From positions 1 through 43,036 of the forward strand of contig NZ_AJTN02000002.1 of assembly GCF_000305495.1 (NCBI RefSeq): a stretch of 43,036 nt of DNA. Reading direction: 5' to 3'. The stretch comes from Peribacillus psychrosaccharolyticus ATCC 23296. Its GTDB lineage: Bacteria; Bacillota; Bacilli; Bacillales; DSM-1321. The notes beneath the pieces were generated by a model that was not told the origin of the DNA, ran no database searches, and saw only the letters and a program-made list of their open reading frames with translations. Position numbers and translations under genes: made by a program. This document shows, in pieces, positions 33,556-41,984 of this stretch; the stretch's first letter is position 1; each line of letters starts with the position of its first letter.

Positions 33556-34770
33556 TTGAATATCCTAATCATAAATGCCCATTCATCTCAAAACAAAGGG
33601 GATGCAGGTATCATTTTGGCCATGCTGGATTCGTTTAATAAACATATCCCGAATGCCAGTATCAAAATAAAAACGAGATTTCCCGACATTGACCGTTTAT
33701 TTTATGAGAATGTGTCAGTAGAGGAGAGTGTCGCCAATATCTCCGTCGACCCGAAGGATTCCAAGCTCTCCAAGGTCTTATCGGCGAGAAAGCTTTTAAA
33801 GCTGTTAAGCGGAAGTGATAAGCGAATCGATCCTGATTATGAATGGGCAGATGTCGTGGTCAGCTGCGGCGGCGGATTTCTCCTGTCTCACCGATTTAGT
33901 ACGGCACTGCTGCAGCATTTGGTGCAAATCAAGCTTGCTTTTGACTATAAAAAACCGGTCATTATCTACGCTCAATCGATTGGGCCATTCTACAACAGCT
34001 ATATGCAGAAGATGAGTAAGAAAATTCTCGATCAAGTGGATCAAATCTATATAAGAGAAACGATTTCAAAAGAATGGCTGAATACAATCGGCTGCACGAA
34101 TAAAAATGTTCATGTCGTACCGGATGCCGCCTTTAGCTTAGAGCCGAAGCCGTCCGGACTTGTGGATGCGATTCTCGCAAAAGCAAAAGAAAATCACAAA
34201 GGACCTATTATTGGCTTAACGGCGAGAGATTGGAATTTCCCTGAGATGGAAGATAAGGACTTCCGGAGACGTTCTTATGTGGAAAGCATCCAAGAAGTGA
34301 TTAAGCATGTAGAGAAGAAGTATCAAGCAAAAGTCTTGTTGATGCCACAGGTTCTAGGCCCGAATCCCTTTAATGATGATCGACTGATCAGCAAAGAAAT
34401 TCTTCAGGATGAAGGAATCACGACCAGCGGGTTACTAGATGTTGATTTTTCGCCGAGAGAATTGAAGTATCTCTACTCAAAAGTGGACATGTTTATTGGC
34501 ACACGGATGCATTCTAATATCTTTGCACTGTCTTCCTTTGTTCCAACCATTGCCATTAATTATGAACATAAAACACGAGGCATTATGGAAATGCTCGATT
34601 TAGAAGAAAACGTAGTAGAAATCAATGAGATTACACCGGATGAGTTAATTTCAAAAGTCGATCACTGCTGGAACAACAAGGAAGCTGTACGCAAGAAATT
34701 AGAGCAAAATATTCCGAATCTAGTGAAAAGCAGCGAAAAACCTGCCATCTATATTAAAGAAGAAATCTAA
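33556..34770 (+). CDS. Polysaccharide pyruvyl transferase family protein
   Basis: A 404-residue protein of the CsaB/WcaK/AmsJ family, which adds ketal pyruvate from phosphoenolpyruvate to a sugar of the repeat unit, giving a negative charge. Family features: NAHSSQNKGDAGII near the start, VVSCGGGFLLS, IIYAQSIGPF and the C-terminal IGTRMHSNIFALSS with invariant Arg and His (RMH). TTG start 33556 with AAAAGGAG upstream, right after the flippase gene. Pyruvylation could also anchor S-layer proteins in other families, but the context points to the exopolysaccharide. Confidence 0.88.
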   Translation: MNILIINAHSSQNKGDAGIILAMLDSFNKHIPNASIKIKTRFPDIDRLFYENVSVEESVANISVDPKDSKLSKVLSARKLLKLLSGSDKRIDPDYEWADVVVSCGGGFLLSHRFSTALLQHLVQIKLAFDYKKPVIIYAQSIGPFYNSYMQKMSKKILDQVDQIYIRETISKEWLNTIGCTNKNVHVVPDAAFSLEPKPSGLVDAILAKAKENHKGPIIGLTARDWNFPEMEDKDFRRRSYVESIQEVIKHVEKKYQAKVLLMPQVLGPNPFNDDRLISKEILQDEGITTSGLLDVDFSPRELKYLYSKVDMFIGTRMHSNIFALSSFVPTIAINYEHKTRGIMEMLDLEENVVEINEITPDELISKVDHCWNNKEAVRKKLEQNIPNLVKSSEKPAIYIKEEI

Positions 34771-34798
34771 GGTAGACATGAAAGGAGAGTCATCCTCC

Positions 34799-35773
34799 AT
34801 GATATTAGTAGTAGGCGGGGCCGGTTATATTGGAAGCCATTTAGTAAAGGAACTGGTCGAAACACAAGAAGTGGGTGTTCTCGATAACTTTTCAACTGGA
34901 CATCGAAATGCAGTCGATAAGCAAGCGGTCTTATTTGAAGGTGACCTTGGAAATGTACAGGATGTGGAGAAAATCTTTCAAGAACATCAAATCGACGCCG
35001 TCATGCATTTTGCAGCGAATAGTTTAGTAGGCGAGTCGGTTGTTGATCCAAGCAAGTATTACCAGAATAATGTAGCGGGAACACTTACCCTGCTACAGAC
35101 GATGCTGAAATATAAGGTGAAAAAGTTCATCTTCTCCTCAACCGCAGCAACCTACGGGATTCCAGAAGACGATGTATTAACAGAGAAGTCAATAACGAAG
35201 CCAATCAATCCATACGGTCACTCGAAATTAATGGTCGAACAGATCCTTGCTGATTTTTCCAAAGCATATGGATTGAATTATATTGTCCTGCGTTACTTTA
35301 ACGCTGCCGGTGCACATACATTAGCTGAAATCGGTGAAAATCACGATCCAGAAACGCATTTAATTCCGATTGTGCTGGAACATTTACAAGGAAAGCGCGA
35401 GAAGATTTCGGTCTTCGGCAGCGATTATGATACGAAGGACGGTACCTGTATTCGTGATTATATCCATGTAACGGATCTAGCAAACGCTCATATTCTTGCA
35501 CTCAATGCCTTATTGAACGGTGACAAAGACACATCAACCTACAACTTAGGGAATGGCAAAGGGTATTCAGTGAACGAAATCATTCAGACCTGTGAAGCCG
35601 TGACTGGCAGAAAAGCAACAATTGATTATAGTGAGCGCCGAGCAGGGGATCCGGCTCAGCTCATTGCTTCCTCAGCAAAAATCGAGCAAGAACTGGGCTG
35701 GGTTCCCAACTATTCGCTCAAGGAAATTATTGAAAGCGCCTGGAACTGGCATCAGCGCAGTCCTCTCAGCTAA
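34799..35773 (+). CDS. galE: UDP-glucose 4-epimerase
   Basis: A 324-residue extended SDR that interconverts UDP-glucose and UDP-galactose. GGAGYIG at residues 6-12, HFAANSLVGESV, catalytic Ser114/115 region (SSTAATYG), and Tyr139/Lys143 in YGHSK, all intact. ATG 34799 is chosen because AAAGGAGAG lies 9 bases upstream; the ATG at 34778 precedes that site. It probably supplies UDP-galactose for the operon. Followed after 25 bases by the VanZ-like gene. Confidence 0.94.
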   Translation: MILVVGGAGYIGSHLVKELVETQEVGVLDNFSTGHRNAVDKQAVLFEGDLGNVQDVEKIFQEHQIDAVMHFAANSLVGESVVDPSKYYQNNVAGTLTLLQTMLKYKVKKFIFSSTAATYGIPEDDVLTEKSITKPINPYGHSKLMVEQILADFSKAYGLNYIVLRYFNAAGAHTLAEIGENHDPETHLIPIVLEHLQGKREKISVFGSDYDTKDGTCIRDYIHVTDLANAHILALNALLNGDKDTSTYNLGNGKGYSVNEIIQTCEAVTGRKATIDYSERRAGDPAQLIASSAKIEQELGWVPNYSLKEIIESAWNWHQRSPLS

Positions 35774-35798
35774 AGCGTGAAAGGCAGGAGAAAAAATC

Positions 35799-36302
35799 AT
35801 GAAAAAGACCCTGATTGCAGCGGTATTCATGTTCTGGGCCCTGCTCATCTTCTATTTTTCCTCCCAGCCGTACCAGGATCAGGACATTACGCCCATTTTA
35901 CATGACTATCTTAGTGATCTTGATCTTAAAGAGAAACTCTCCTTTATTTCCTTTATGTATGGCGGCCGGGAAATTAGTACCGAAAATTTAGGTGTCGATA
36001 CATTCGTTGAATTCTTCATCCGCAAGGCAGCACATCTGGCGATTTTCTTTGTTTGGGGATTCCTAACCTACAGCTTACTCACTTTGTTTATGAAAAAGCA
36101 TGACAAAGTACGTTGGCTCCTCTCCGTTATTTTCGTTATTCTTTACGCGGTACTGGATGAATATCATCAAAGTAGAACTGGGAACCGTACGCCCCTGAAA
36201 ATGGATGTGGTCTTGGATACCATCGGCGGCATCGTTGGGATTACCGGGTGCTGGATCATCCATAAGCTAAGATTGAAAAGAAAAAAGCATAATCTAGAAT
36301 AA
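35799..36302 (+). CDS. VanZ-like family membrane protein
   Basis: A 167-residue small membrane protein with four hydrophobic segments (about 4-18, 72-95, 103-120 and 137-155). The signature is DxFVEFFIRKAAHLAIFFVWG, with conserved K-x-x-H, and a later YAVLDEYHQSRTGNRTPLKMDVVLDTIGG, seen in two parts, where DE.HQ and D.VLDTIGG are typical of VanZ proteins. VanZ of transposon Tn1546 gives low-level teicoplanin resistance; the role of other family members is unknown. At the end of a polysaccharide operon it may help in surface polymer handling. The gene ends inside a terminator. GGCAGGAG ribosome site. Confidence 0.88.
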   Translation: MKKTLIAAVFMFWALLIFYFSSQPYQDQDITPILHDYLSDLDLKEKLSFISFMYGGREISTENLGVDTFVEFFIRKAAHLAIFFVWGFLTYSLLTLFMKKHDKVRWLLSVIFVILYAVLDEYHQSRTGNRTPLKMDVVLDTIGGIVGITGCWIIHKLRLKRKKHNLE

Positions 36303-36332
36303 AGCCGTGGCATATTGCTTACGGCTTTTTTC
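36301..36332 (+). terminator. Terminator of the exopolysaccharide operon
   Basis: AAGCCGT (36302-36308) pairs with ACGGCTT (36321-36327) and is followed by T's; it overlaps the VanZ-like stop codon. Confidence 0.85.
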
Positions 36333-36466
36333 CTTGTTTGGGCATTATCATCTTTTGAAGCACGAAACTAGTTCTTTACACCTTGAAAACACTAGAAAAA
36401 TATATGGTTTTCCCTAAAAATGAAAAAAGATAGTACTTTAGGCTCGTTTAACTCGTGTTCATAAAA

Positions 36467-36600
36467 GGTATTATATACCTATAAACTTAATTCGTGAATA
36501 GGGCATAGCCACTTGGATTAGCCCTGCAACATAGTGACCTTCATTATTTCTCCACTGGTCCACTCTCGAACCATTTTCGTGAATTAAGACAACGTAGGAG
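36467..36600 (+). promoter_or_regulatory. Structured leader before the 35-residue peptide gene
   Basis: GGTAT-TAT-ATACC (36467-36479) is a perfect palindrome. Then CTTAATTC (36486-36493) pairs with GAATTAAG (36581-36588), enclosing a hairpin AGGGC...GCCCT (about 36499-36524). TTCGTGAAT occurs in both flanks. This long-range stem closes 9 bases before the ribosome site GTAGGAGGAG, as a regulatory leader RNA might. I do not recognise a known class. Confidence 0.45.
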
Positions 36601-36609
36601 GAGATACTA

Positions 36610-36717
36610 TTGATCACATTTATCGCAGGAGTACTTACAGGCTCAATCATTACTATATTCGGAATTAGCATTACGTCAGCCGCAAAACGCGGAGATAAAA
36701 AAGTCGCCGATATGTAA
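36610..36717 (+). CDS. 35-residue membrane peptide
   Basis: TTG start with an excellent GTAGGAGGAG ribosome site (36594-36603). Product MITFIAGVLTGSIITIFGIS, one membrane segment, followed by a polar, basic tail (AAKRGDKKVADM). The layout of one helix plus charged tail resembles DUF3789-like short proteins, and also short type I toxin-like peptides. It lies between two polysaccharide clusters, with a terminator right after. No function can be assigned. Confidence 0.7.
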   Translation: MITFIAGVLTGSIITIFGISITSAAKRGDKKVADM

Positions 36718-36732
36718 ATTGTAAATAAATAT

Positions 36733-36772
36733 AAACAGCGGGTATGCCTACTAGGTATATCCGCTGTTTTTG
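36733..36772 (+). terminator. Terminator after the 35-residue peptide gene
   Basis: AACAGCGG (36734-36741) pairs with CCGCTGTT (36761-36768), with an inner extension near TACC/GGTA, then T's. It could work in both directions. Confidence 0.88.
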
Positions 36773-36784
36773 TCTGTCTATACC

Positions 36785-36814
36785 AAAAGAGGCGCTCATC
36801 TGAGCGCCTCTTTT
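36785..36814 (-). terminator. Terminator of the 41-residue peptide gene
   Basis: A perfect 14-bp stem AAAAGAGGCGCTCA-TC-TGAGCGCCTCTTTT two bases after the peptide stop on the minus strand. Confidence 0.88.
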
Positions 36815-36816
36815 CT

Positions 36817-36942
36817 TTACCTGATTCGTTTACGACTATGTTTGCGGACTTTCATAAATACATGACCATCTTCTGTTCTGAAAAACTTCACCCCTAAAAT
36901 GGAAGCGGGTGTCCATAGTTCCTTCATATGATATAAAGGCAT
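36817..36942 (-). CDS. 41-residue basic peptide under riboswitch control
   Basis: ATG at 36942 with AAAGGGAAG upstream (36959-36951); TAA at 36819-36817, followed at once by a strong terminator. The product starts MPLYHMKELWTPASILGVKFF and ends in a very basic tail, KVRKHSRKRIR; it has no membrane segment or motif that I know. It is the only ORF between a c-di-GMP-I-type aptamer and a terminator, so it appears to be the regulated product. The TCCC at the aptamer end can pair with GGGA of the ribosome site (TCCC-GCAAA-GGGA), a possible switch for translation. Unrecognised family. Confidence 0.7.
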   Translation of the reverse strand: MPLYHMKELWTPASILGVKFFRTEDGHVFMKVRKHSRKRIR

Positions 36943-36960
36943 GTTCGTTTCTTCCCTTTG

Positions 36961-37037
36961 CGGGAGCCCAGCCATCTTAGCCTACGCCTTAGATCTGTAA
37001 CTTTGCGTCCTTACTTTTCAATAAGTTTGCTTTTCAC
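36961..37037 (-). promoter_or_regulatory. Cyclic di-GMP-I (GEMM) type riboswitch aptamer
   Basis: Read on the minus strand from 37037: GCAAAC, then a 6-bp stem closed by a GAAA tetraloop (CTTATT-GAAA-AGTAAG), then GGACGCAAAG, the hallmark core, then a second hairpin with ATCTAAGGC...GGCTAAGAT and GGCTGGGC at the 3' side. This is the known two-helix arrangement in which the GAAA loop docks in a receptor on the second helix. No terminator lies between the aptamer and the downstream ATG, so control is likely at translation. The call rests on sequence pattern only; a cGAMP-type variant is not excluded. Confidence 0.8.
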
Positions 37038-37059
37038 TAGATTTTGTTTGGACACTGTC

Positions 37060-37065
37060 ATTATA
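37060..37065 (-). promoter_or_regulatory. Probable -10 box of the riboswitch transcript
   Basis: Perfect TATAAT on the minus strand (37065-37060), about 25 bases before the aptamer; the best -35 match, TTGTAA, is 19 bases upstream, a long spacer. Confidence 0.5.
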
Positions 37066-37199
37066 GCACCAAATTTACTATAAATTACAAAATAATAGAT
37101 ATATTGACTCGTGATAAATAAAAAATTGGTATATTCTTTCAAATTACTAGTAAATATGATATATTAATCAAGTATTTAGGATTATTGTCAATGTTTAGT

Positions 37200-37796
37200 G
37201 TGTTCTGTCGTACATTTCTGGATGACGGAAAAGAGTAGGTTAGTCTCAGAAGTTTTTAAGGGATTACCTCGATCATTGGGATCAGTGCATCATGAAAACA
37301 GACAATATGAACCTAAGAAGAATTAATTTTTGAAAAGTTACATCATTTAAAAGCAAATATTCCATTGACGATTTTTCTTGGTGAAAAGCCAGGGATATGC
37401 GGGGAACTACTGGATGATCTATTACAACGAAGACTAACTGACCCAAAATGGAGACAAGATTTTACTCATTGAACTGCCTTCAATTTCTGTACCTCGTTAT
37501 AAGGAAGATTGGTGTATGTCCTTTTAAGTAAGGGATTAACGCCACTTATTGTCCATCCAGAATCTAATCTGCAAATTCTCTGCTCGCTTGCTCTCACTGT
37601 GAAAGTGGAGAGCAGACTCAAGTTACTGCTGCCAAGCTTAACCGGGCACTTGAAACGAAAATCAATAAAACTCCCACACACACAATTTCTTTTGATGCAC
37701 CAAAAAGAACAAACAATAGCTTTAACTGACCACTTGCCTAAGATGTGCCATGATTTTTTTATTATGGATCCAGCACCTTTATTTATTGGTAATTAA
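37200..37796 (+). pseudogene. Decayed CpsB/YwqE-type tyrosine-protein phosphatase
   Basis: Fragments in changing frames follow the order of a PHP-type manganese-dependent tyrosine phosphatase (CpsB/CapC/YwqE). They are HHENRQYEPKKN (near 37287, equivalent to the TPHH region), KANIPLTIFLGEKPGICGEL (near 37350-37410; GQEVRI region lost), LLIELPSISVPRY (near 37462-37500), SKGLTPLIVHPESN (near 37527-37570, equivalent to KGxTPVIAHPERN) and SLTGHLKRK (near 37637). At least one stop and several frame changes interrupt it, and the metal-binding His/Asp set is broken. Such phosphatases partner tyrosine kinases that control capsule length. Only the last fragment (37509-37796) forms a continuous frame. 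Confidence 0.75.
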
Positions 37797-38091
37797 AACC
37801 AATTATCTTCGTTAGGTTATAAATGGGTTTTTAAGGGTATTTTTAAATATAATGGAAAATTAAATTTCTTAAGCATTGTCGGTAAAGCTTAGTCATCTTA
37901 TGTGCAATGCCTAGACGATTTAATAAGAAAGATTAATAGGATATGGGTTCTTAGTGGGTATTTAGTTCGGCATAAGCCTTTATTAAGTTAAAGGAAAATA
38001 GGTCAATGGATGCTCTTTTGTTTTAGTGATAGTGCTAATCAAGAATAACTGAACAGCATGCCTGTTTACAGGTTCGCAGCAATTAGTTTGA
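37797..38091. other. Gene-free gap before the second polysaccharide cluster
   Basis: AT-rich, no ORF of note, no clear hairpin or palindrome. It must contain the promoter of the 38105 gene; none can be assigned. Confidence 0.4.
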
Positions 38092-38104
38092 AGGAGGAAT
38101 TCGG

Positions 38105-39922
38105 TTGGGCTACCGTAAACGTATAGCCATCTTAGCTTTGCTAGACTCGGTCATTGTTTTATCGGCCATTTATGTCAGCTATTTAGTCCTGCATCCGTAT
38201 CTAGGCATATTTAAATTACCCACGCTTTTAGTTAGTTCAGTTTCCCTATTAATTTGCCATCATATGTTTGCTTCTATGTATAAGTTATATAAAAAAGCGT
38301 GGGAATATGCGAGTATCGGAGAATTGGTGTCGATTGTAAAAGCAGTGACGCTGTCCATTCTATCCGTGGTCATTATCCAAGCCATAGTTTTTCAAGATAT
38401 TTATGTTCGAGCCATGGGATTAACGTGGATGCTTCATGTCATCCTAATCGGCGGATCGCGTTTTTCATGGAGAGTTGTTCGCGACCGGTATATTAACGTC
38501 CAGTTGAATGTGAAAAACACTCTGGTAATTGGGGCCGGTGCAGCAGGAACGATGGTCGTTCGTCAGCTCTTGCACAATCATGATACAGAGCTTAAGCCGG
38601 TCGCTTTTATCGATGACGATCCGAAAAAAAGTAGATTAGACATTTTAGGCATACCCGTAGTTGGTACATCTACCGATATTCCAGAAATGGTTGAAAACTA
38701 TCATATTGATAATATTGTCATTGCCATTCCTTCCTTAAGCAAAAAAGACTTAAAAGATATCTTTGAAGAGTGCGTCAAAACGAAAGCCAAAACACAGATT
38801 ATGCCGATGATTGAAGATATTATGCTCGGGAATGTCGCGGTTAATTCATTCAAAGAAGTTGAAGTAGAGGATTTACTAGGAAGAGATCCCGTAGAACTCG
38901 ATATTGACAGCATCTCAGAATCGGTTACAGGAAAAACCGTTTTGGTTACCGGTGCGGGGGGATCAATTGGTTCTGAAATTTGCCGTCAATTATGCCGGTT
39001 CTCCCCGAAAAAATTAATCTTACTTGGTCATGGTGAAAACAGTATTTATCTGATTGATATGGAATTGAAAAAGCTCTATGCAGAACAGATTGAACTTGTA
39101 CCCGTTATTGCGGATATTCAAGACCGAGCTAGGCTGTTTGACGTAATGGATACACACAGACCGAATCTCGTTTACCATGCAGCTGCACATAAACATGTTC
39201 CATTGATGGAGTACAACCCGCGTGAAGCCGTGAAAAATAACATATTTGGTACTAAGAACGTCGCAGAAGCAGCAGATACATATGGAGTCGGTACCTTTGT
39301 AATGATTTCATCCGATAAAGCCGTCAACCCAACAAACGTCATGGGCTCAACTAAGCGGATAGCCGAAATGATCATCCAGCAGTTAGCCAAAAACAGCTCA
39401 ACCAAATTCGTCGCTGTACGATTTGGGAATGTGTTAGGAAGCAGAGGCAGTGTTATTCCTTTATTCAAAAAACAAATTCTAGCAGGCGGACCCGTTACCG
39501 TGACTGATCCAGAAATGACCAGATACTTTATGACCATTCCAGAAGCGTCACGTTTAGTGATTCAAGCTGGTTCTCTTGCAAGAGGCGGCGAAATCTTTGT
39601 CCTTGATATGGGCGAGCCTGTTAAGATTGTCGACTTGGCAACCAATCTGATTCAGTTATCTGGCTATACTATAGAAGAAATCGGGATTGAATTCTCGGGA
39701 ATCAGACCTGGCGAGAAAATGTATGAGGAATTATTGGGAGAAAATGAGGTTCATAGTGAAGCGGTATTTCCTAAAATCTTTATTGGCAAAGCAGTACTCG
39801 ATCAGGAAGAAGAAATTCATTATTTGCTCGAATCTCATGAGACTTTAACGCTAATGGAGCTTAAAGAATTCGTTATCAACTTAGCTAATCGGAAAAAGAA
39901 TAAATTGTCCTTAGCAAACTAG
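38105..39922 (+). CDS. UDP-GlcNAc 4,6-dehydratase, membrane type (PglF/CapD/EpsC-like)
   Basis: A 605-residue protein: four membrane segments in the first 120 residues, a CoA-binding-like Rossmann domain (VIGAGAAG at about 141-148), then the catalytic SDR domain with TGAGGSIG at 282-289. The active site reads SSDKAVNPTNVMGSTKR: Asp404, Lys405, Met413 and Lys417, the spacing of PglF/FlaA1-type dehydratases, where Tyr is replaced by Met. It removes water from UDP-GlcNAc to the 4-keto-6-deoxy intermediate, the first step to diacetamido sugars. TTG start with AAGGAGGAA upstream. First gene of the second cluster. Confidence 0.93.
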   Translation: MGYRKRIAILALLDSVIVLSAIYVSYLVLHPYLGIFKLPTLLVSSVSLLICHHMFASMYKLYKKAWEYASIGELVSIVKAVTLSILSVVIIQAIVFQDIYVRAMGLTWMLHVILIGGSRFSWRVVRDRYINVQLNVKNTLVIGAGAAGTMVVRQLLHNHDTELKPVAFIDDDPKKSRLDILGIPVVGTSTDIPEMVENYHIDNIVIAIPSLSKKDLKDIFEECVKTKAKTQIMPMIEDIMLGNVAVNSFKEVEVEDLLGRDPVELDIDSISESVTGKTVLVTGAGGSIGSEICRQLCRFSPKKLILLGHGENSIYLIDMELKKLYAEQIELVPVIADIQDRARLFDVMDTHRPNLVYHAAAHKHVPLMEYNPREAVKNNIFGTKNVAEAADTYGVGTFVMISSDKAVNPTNVMGSTKRIAEMIIQQLAKNSSTKFVAVRFGNVLGSRGSVIPLFKKQILAGGPVTVTDPEMTRYFMTIPEASRLVIQAGSLARGGEIFVLDMGEPVKIVDLATNLIQLSGYTIEEIGIEFSGIRPGEKMYEELLGENEVHSEAVFPKIFIGKAVLDQEEEIHYLLESHETLTLMELKEFVINLANRKKNKLSLAN

Positions 39923-39941
39923 TGAACTGGAGGGAAGTTAA

Positions 39942-40832
39942 TTGAAGAAAATTAGAAAAGCAATTATTCCAGCTGCTGGTTTAGGAACGCGCTTCTTACC
40001 AGCTACCAAAGCGATGCCGAAAGAAATGCTCCCGATTGTTGATAAACCAACGATTCAATATATTGTCGAAGAAGCGATTGCTTCAGGGATTGAGGACATT
40101 ATCATTGTAACGGGGAAAGGGAAGCGATCAATAGAGGATCACTTCGATAATAACCTTGAACTGGAAATGAATTTACTAGAGAAAGAAAAATTCGATTTAT
40201 TAGAAAAAGTCCAAGCACCTTCAAAAGTTGAAATTCACTATATACGACAAAAAGAACCAAAAGGATTAGGACATGCGGTGTGGTGTGCGAGGAATTTCAT
40301 TGGGGATGAACCATTTGCAGTACTTTTAGGTGATGATATCATCCAAGCCGAAACACCTTGTTTAAAACAGCTAATGAATGAATATGACCAAACGCTTTCT
40401 TCAGTGATTGGTGTACAGACGGTTCCTGAAAACGAGACACATCGATATGGAATTGTGGATCCTTCTGAACAAACGGGAAGAAGATATCAAGTCAATCAAT
40501 TCGTTGAAAAACCTGTTAAGGGGACTGCACCCTCTAACTTAGGCATAATGGGACGTTATATACTAACGCCTGAAATATTTCTGTTCCTAGAACAGCAAGA
40601 AAAAGGTTCCGGCGGCGAAATCCAGTTAACTGATTCCATCCAAAAATTAAATGAAATTCAGCAGGTATTTGCTTATGACTTTGAAGGTAAACGATACGAT
40701 GTCGGAGAGAAATTAGGGTTCGTGAAAACGACGGTAGAGTTTGCTTTACAGAACGAAGAAATAAAAGATGATTTATTAGTATTTTTAGAACAAATGGTTA
40801 AGAAGGTCTCTTCGGAAAAAATCAACGCTTAA
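39942..40832 (+). CDS. galU: UTP-glucose-1-phosphate uridylyltransferase (copy 2)
   Basis: A 296-residue paralogue of the 26997 gene, mostly identical by eye through the first 60 residues and in all motifs ([27 protein letters not shown]). Differences lie in the ADIHYIRQK region and in the C-terminus. TTG start with GGAGGG upstream, 19 bases after the dehydratase gene. In a cluster making bacillosamine-type sugars a UDP-glucose enzyme is not required, so it may supply another sugar of the same polymer, or reflect a duplicated operon border. Confidence 0.92.
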   Translation: MKKIRKAIIPAAGLGTRFLPATKAMPKEMLPIVDKPTIQYIVEEAIASGIEDIIIVTGKGKRSIEDHFDNNLELEMNLLEKEKFDLLEKVQAPSKVEIHYIRQKEPKGLGHAVWCARNFIGDEPFAVLLGDDIIQAETPCLKQLMNEYDQTLSSVIGVQTVPENETHRYGIVDPSEQTGRRYQVNQFVEKPVKGTAPSNLGIMGRYILTPEIFLFLEQQEKGSGGEIQLTDSIQKLNEIQQVFAYDFEGKRYDVGEKLGFVKTTVEFALQNEEIKDDLLVFLEQMVKKVSSEKINA

Positions 40833-40868
40833 TATGATTTCTAAATGATAGGAAGGAAGTTATAGACA

Positions 40869-41984
40869 ATGGCAGATAGATTATTTCTCTCATCACCACA
40901 TATGAGCGATGAAGGGTATGAAATGGAATATATAAAGGAAGCTTTTGATACGAACTGGATTGCTCCTCTAGGAGAAAATGTGAATGAGTTTGAAAACGAA
41001 CTTGCAACTATGGTCGGTTCTAAATCTGCAGCAGCATTATCTTCAGGAACAGCTGCCATTCATTTAGCACTTAAAGCAGCAGGTGTTGAAGTAGGAGATA
41101 TCGTATTCTGTCCGACTTTAACTTTTTCTGCTACGGTTAATCCAATTATTTATCAAAATGCTGTTCCTGTTTTTATTGATAGTAATTATGAAACTTGGAA
41201 TATGTGTCCTAAAGCTTTGGAAAAAGCATTTGAAAAATACCCTGAGGTTAAGGCTGTAATTGTCGTACACCTTTATGGACTGTCAGCAGATATGGATAAA
41301 ATAGTAGAGCTTTGTAAAAAGCATAATGTAGCTTTAATAGAAGATGCAGCGGAGTCTCTAGGAACATATTATAAAGGAATACATACGGGAACCATCGGAG
41401 ATTATGGGATTTTCTCTTTTAATGGCAACAAAATTATTACGACTTCTGGTGGTGGAATGCTAGTTTCTAATAATGAAGAAAAAGTTACTAAGGCAAGGTT
41501 TTGGGCTACTCAAAGCAGAGACCAAGCAAGGCACTATCAACATAGCGAATTAGGATTTAATTATAGAATGAGTAATGTAGTTGCAGGAATTGGTAGAGGA
41601 CAACTTAAGGTATTAAAGCAGAGAGTTGAGAAGAAGAATTATATATTTGAATTATATAAGAGAGAACTTAGTGAACTTGAAGGTATTGAGTTCATGCCTA
41701 GTAATGAATGGAACAAACCGAATTATTGGCTAAGTTCTATGACTTTAAACGGTAAGGTTAGACCAATAGATATTATGGAAGCTCTTGAAAAAGCGAACAT
41801 TGAATCAAGACCCATCTGGAAGCCGATGCATATGCAACCGTACTTTGAAAAGTATGACTTCGTTGGTACAGATGTATCGGAGAAGTTGTTCGAGAACGGT
41901 GTTTGTTTACCGAGTGATACGAAGATTACGGATGAGGATTTGAAGAGAGTAGTAGAGACTATCAAAAATTTGTGGGTAAGGTAA
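40869..41984 (+). CDS. PLP-dependent sugar aminotransferase (DegT/DnrJ/EryC1/StrS; PglE/EpsN-like)
   Basis: A 371-residue fold-type I aminotransferase that adds an amino group to the 4-keto sugar made by the upstream dehydratase. Features: SGTAAIHLAL (phosphate/PLP pocket, 59-68), LIEDAAES (Asp159 binds the PLP nitrogen) and SFNGNKIITTSGGG with the Schiff-base Lys188. Begins RLFLSSPHMSDEG, as in the PglE/EpsN group. ATG 40869 with AAGGAAG upstream. The stop overlaps the next start (TAATG). Its codons are more AT-rich, with many AGA, than the galU copy just upstream, suggesting a different origin. Confidence 0.93.
   Translation: MADRLFLSSPHMSDEGYEMEYIKEAFDTNWIAPLGENVNEFENELATMVGSKSAAALSSGTAAIHLALKAAGVEVGDIVFCPTLTFSATVNPIIYQNAVPVFIDSNYETWNMCPKALEKAFEKYPEVKAVIVVHLYGLSADMDKIVELCKKHNVALIEDAAESLGTYYKGIHTGTIGDYGIFSFNGNKIITTSGGGMLVSNNEEKVTKARFWATQSRDQARHYQHSELGFNYRMSNVVAGIGRGQLKVLKQRVEKKNYIFELYKRELSELEGIEFMPSNEWNKPNYWLSSMTLNGKVRPIDIMEALEKANIESRPIWKPMHMQPYFEKYDFVGTDVSEKLFENGVCLPSDTKITDEDLKRVVETIKNLWVR

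Noticed and set aside
37466-37681. A 71-codon minus-strand frame in the phosphatase remnant
   Set aside because: The plus strand shows phosphatase-like blocks in order; the minus frame has no start signal and no recognisable content.
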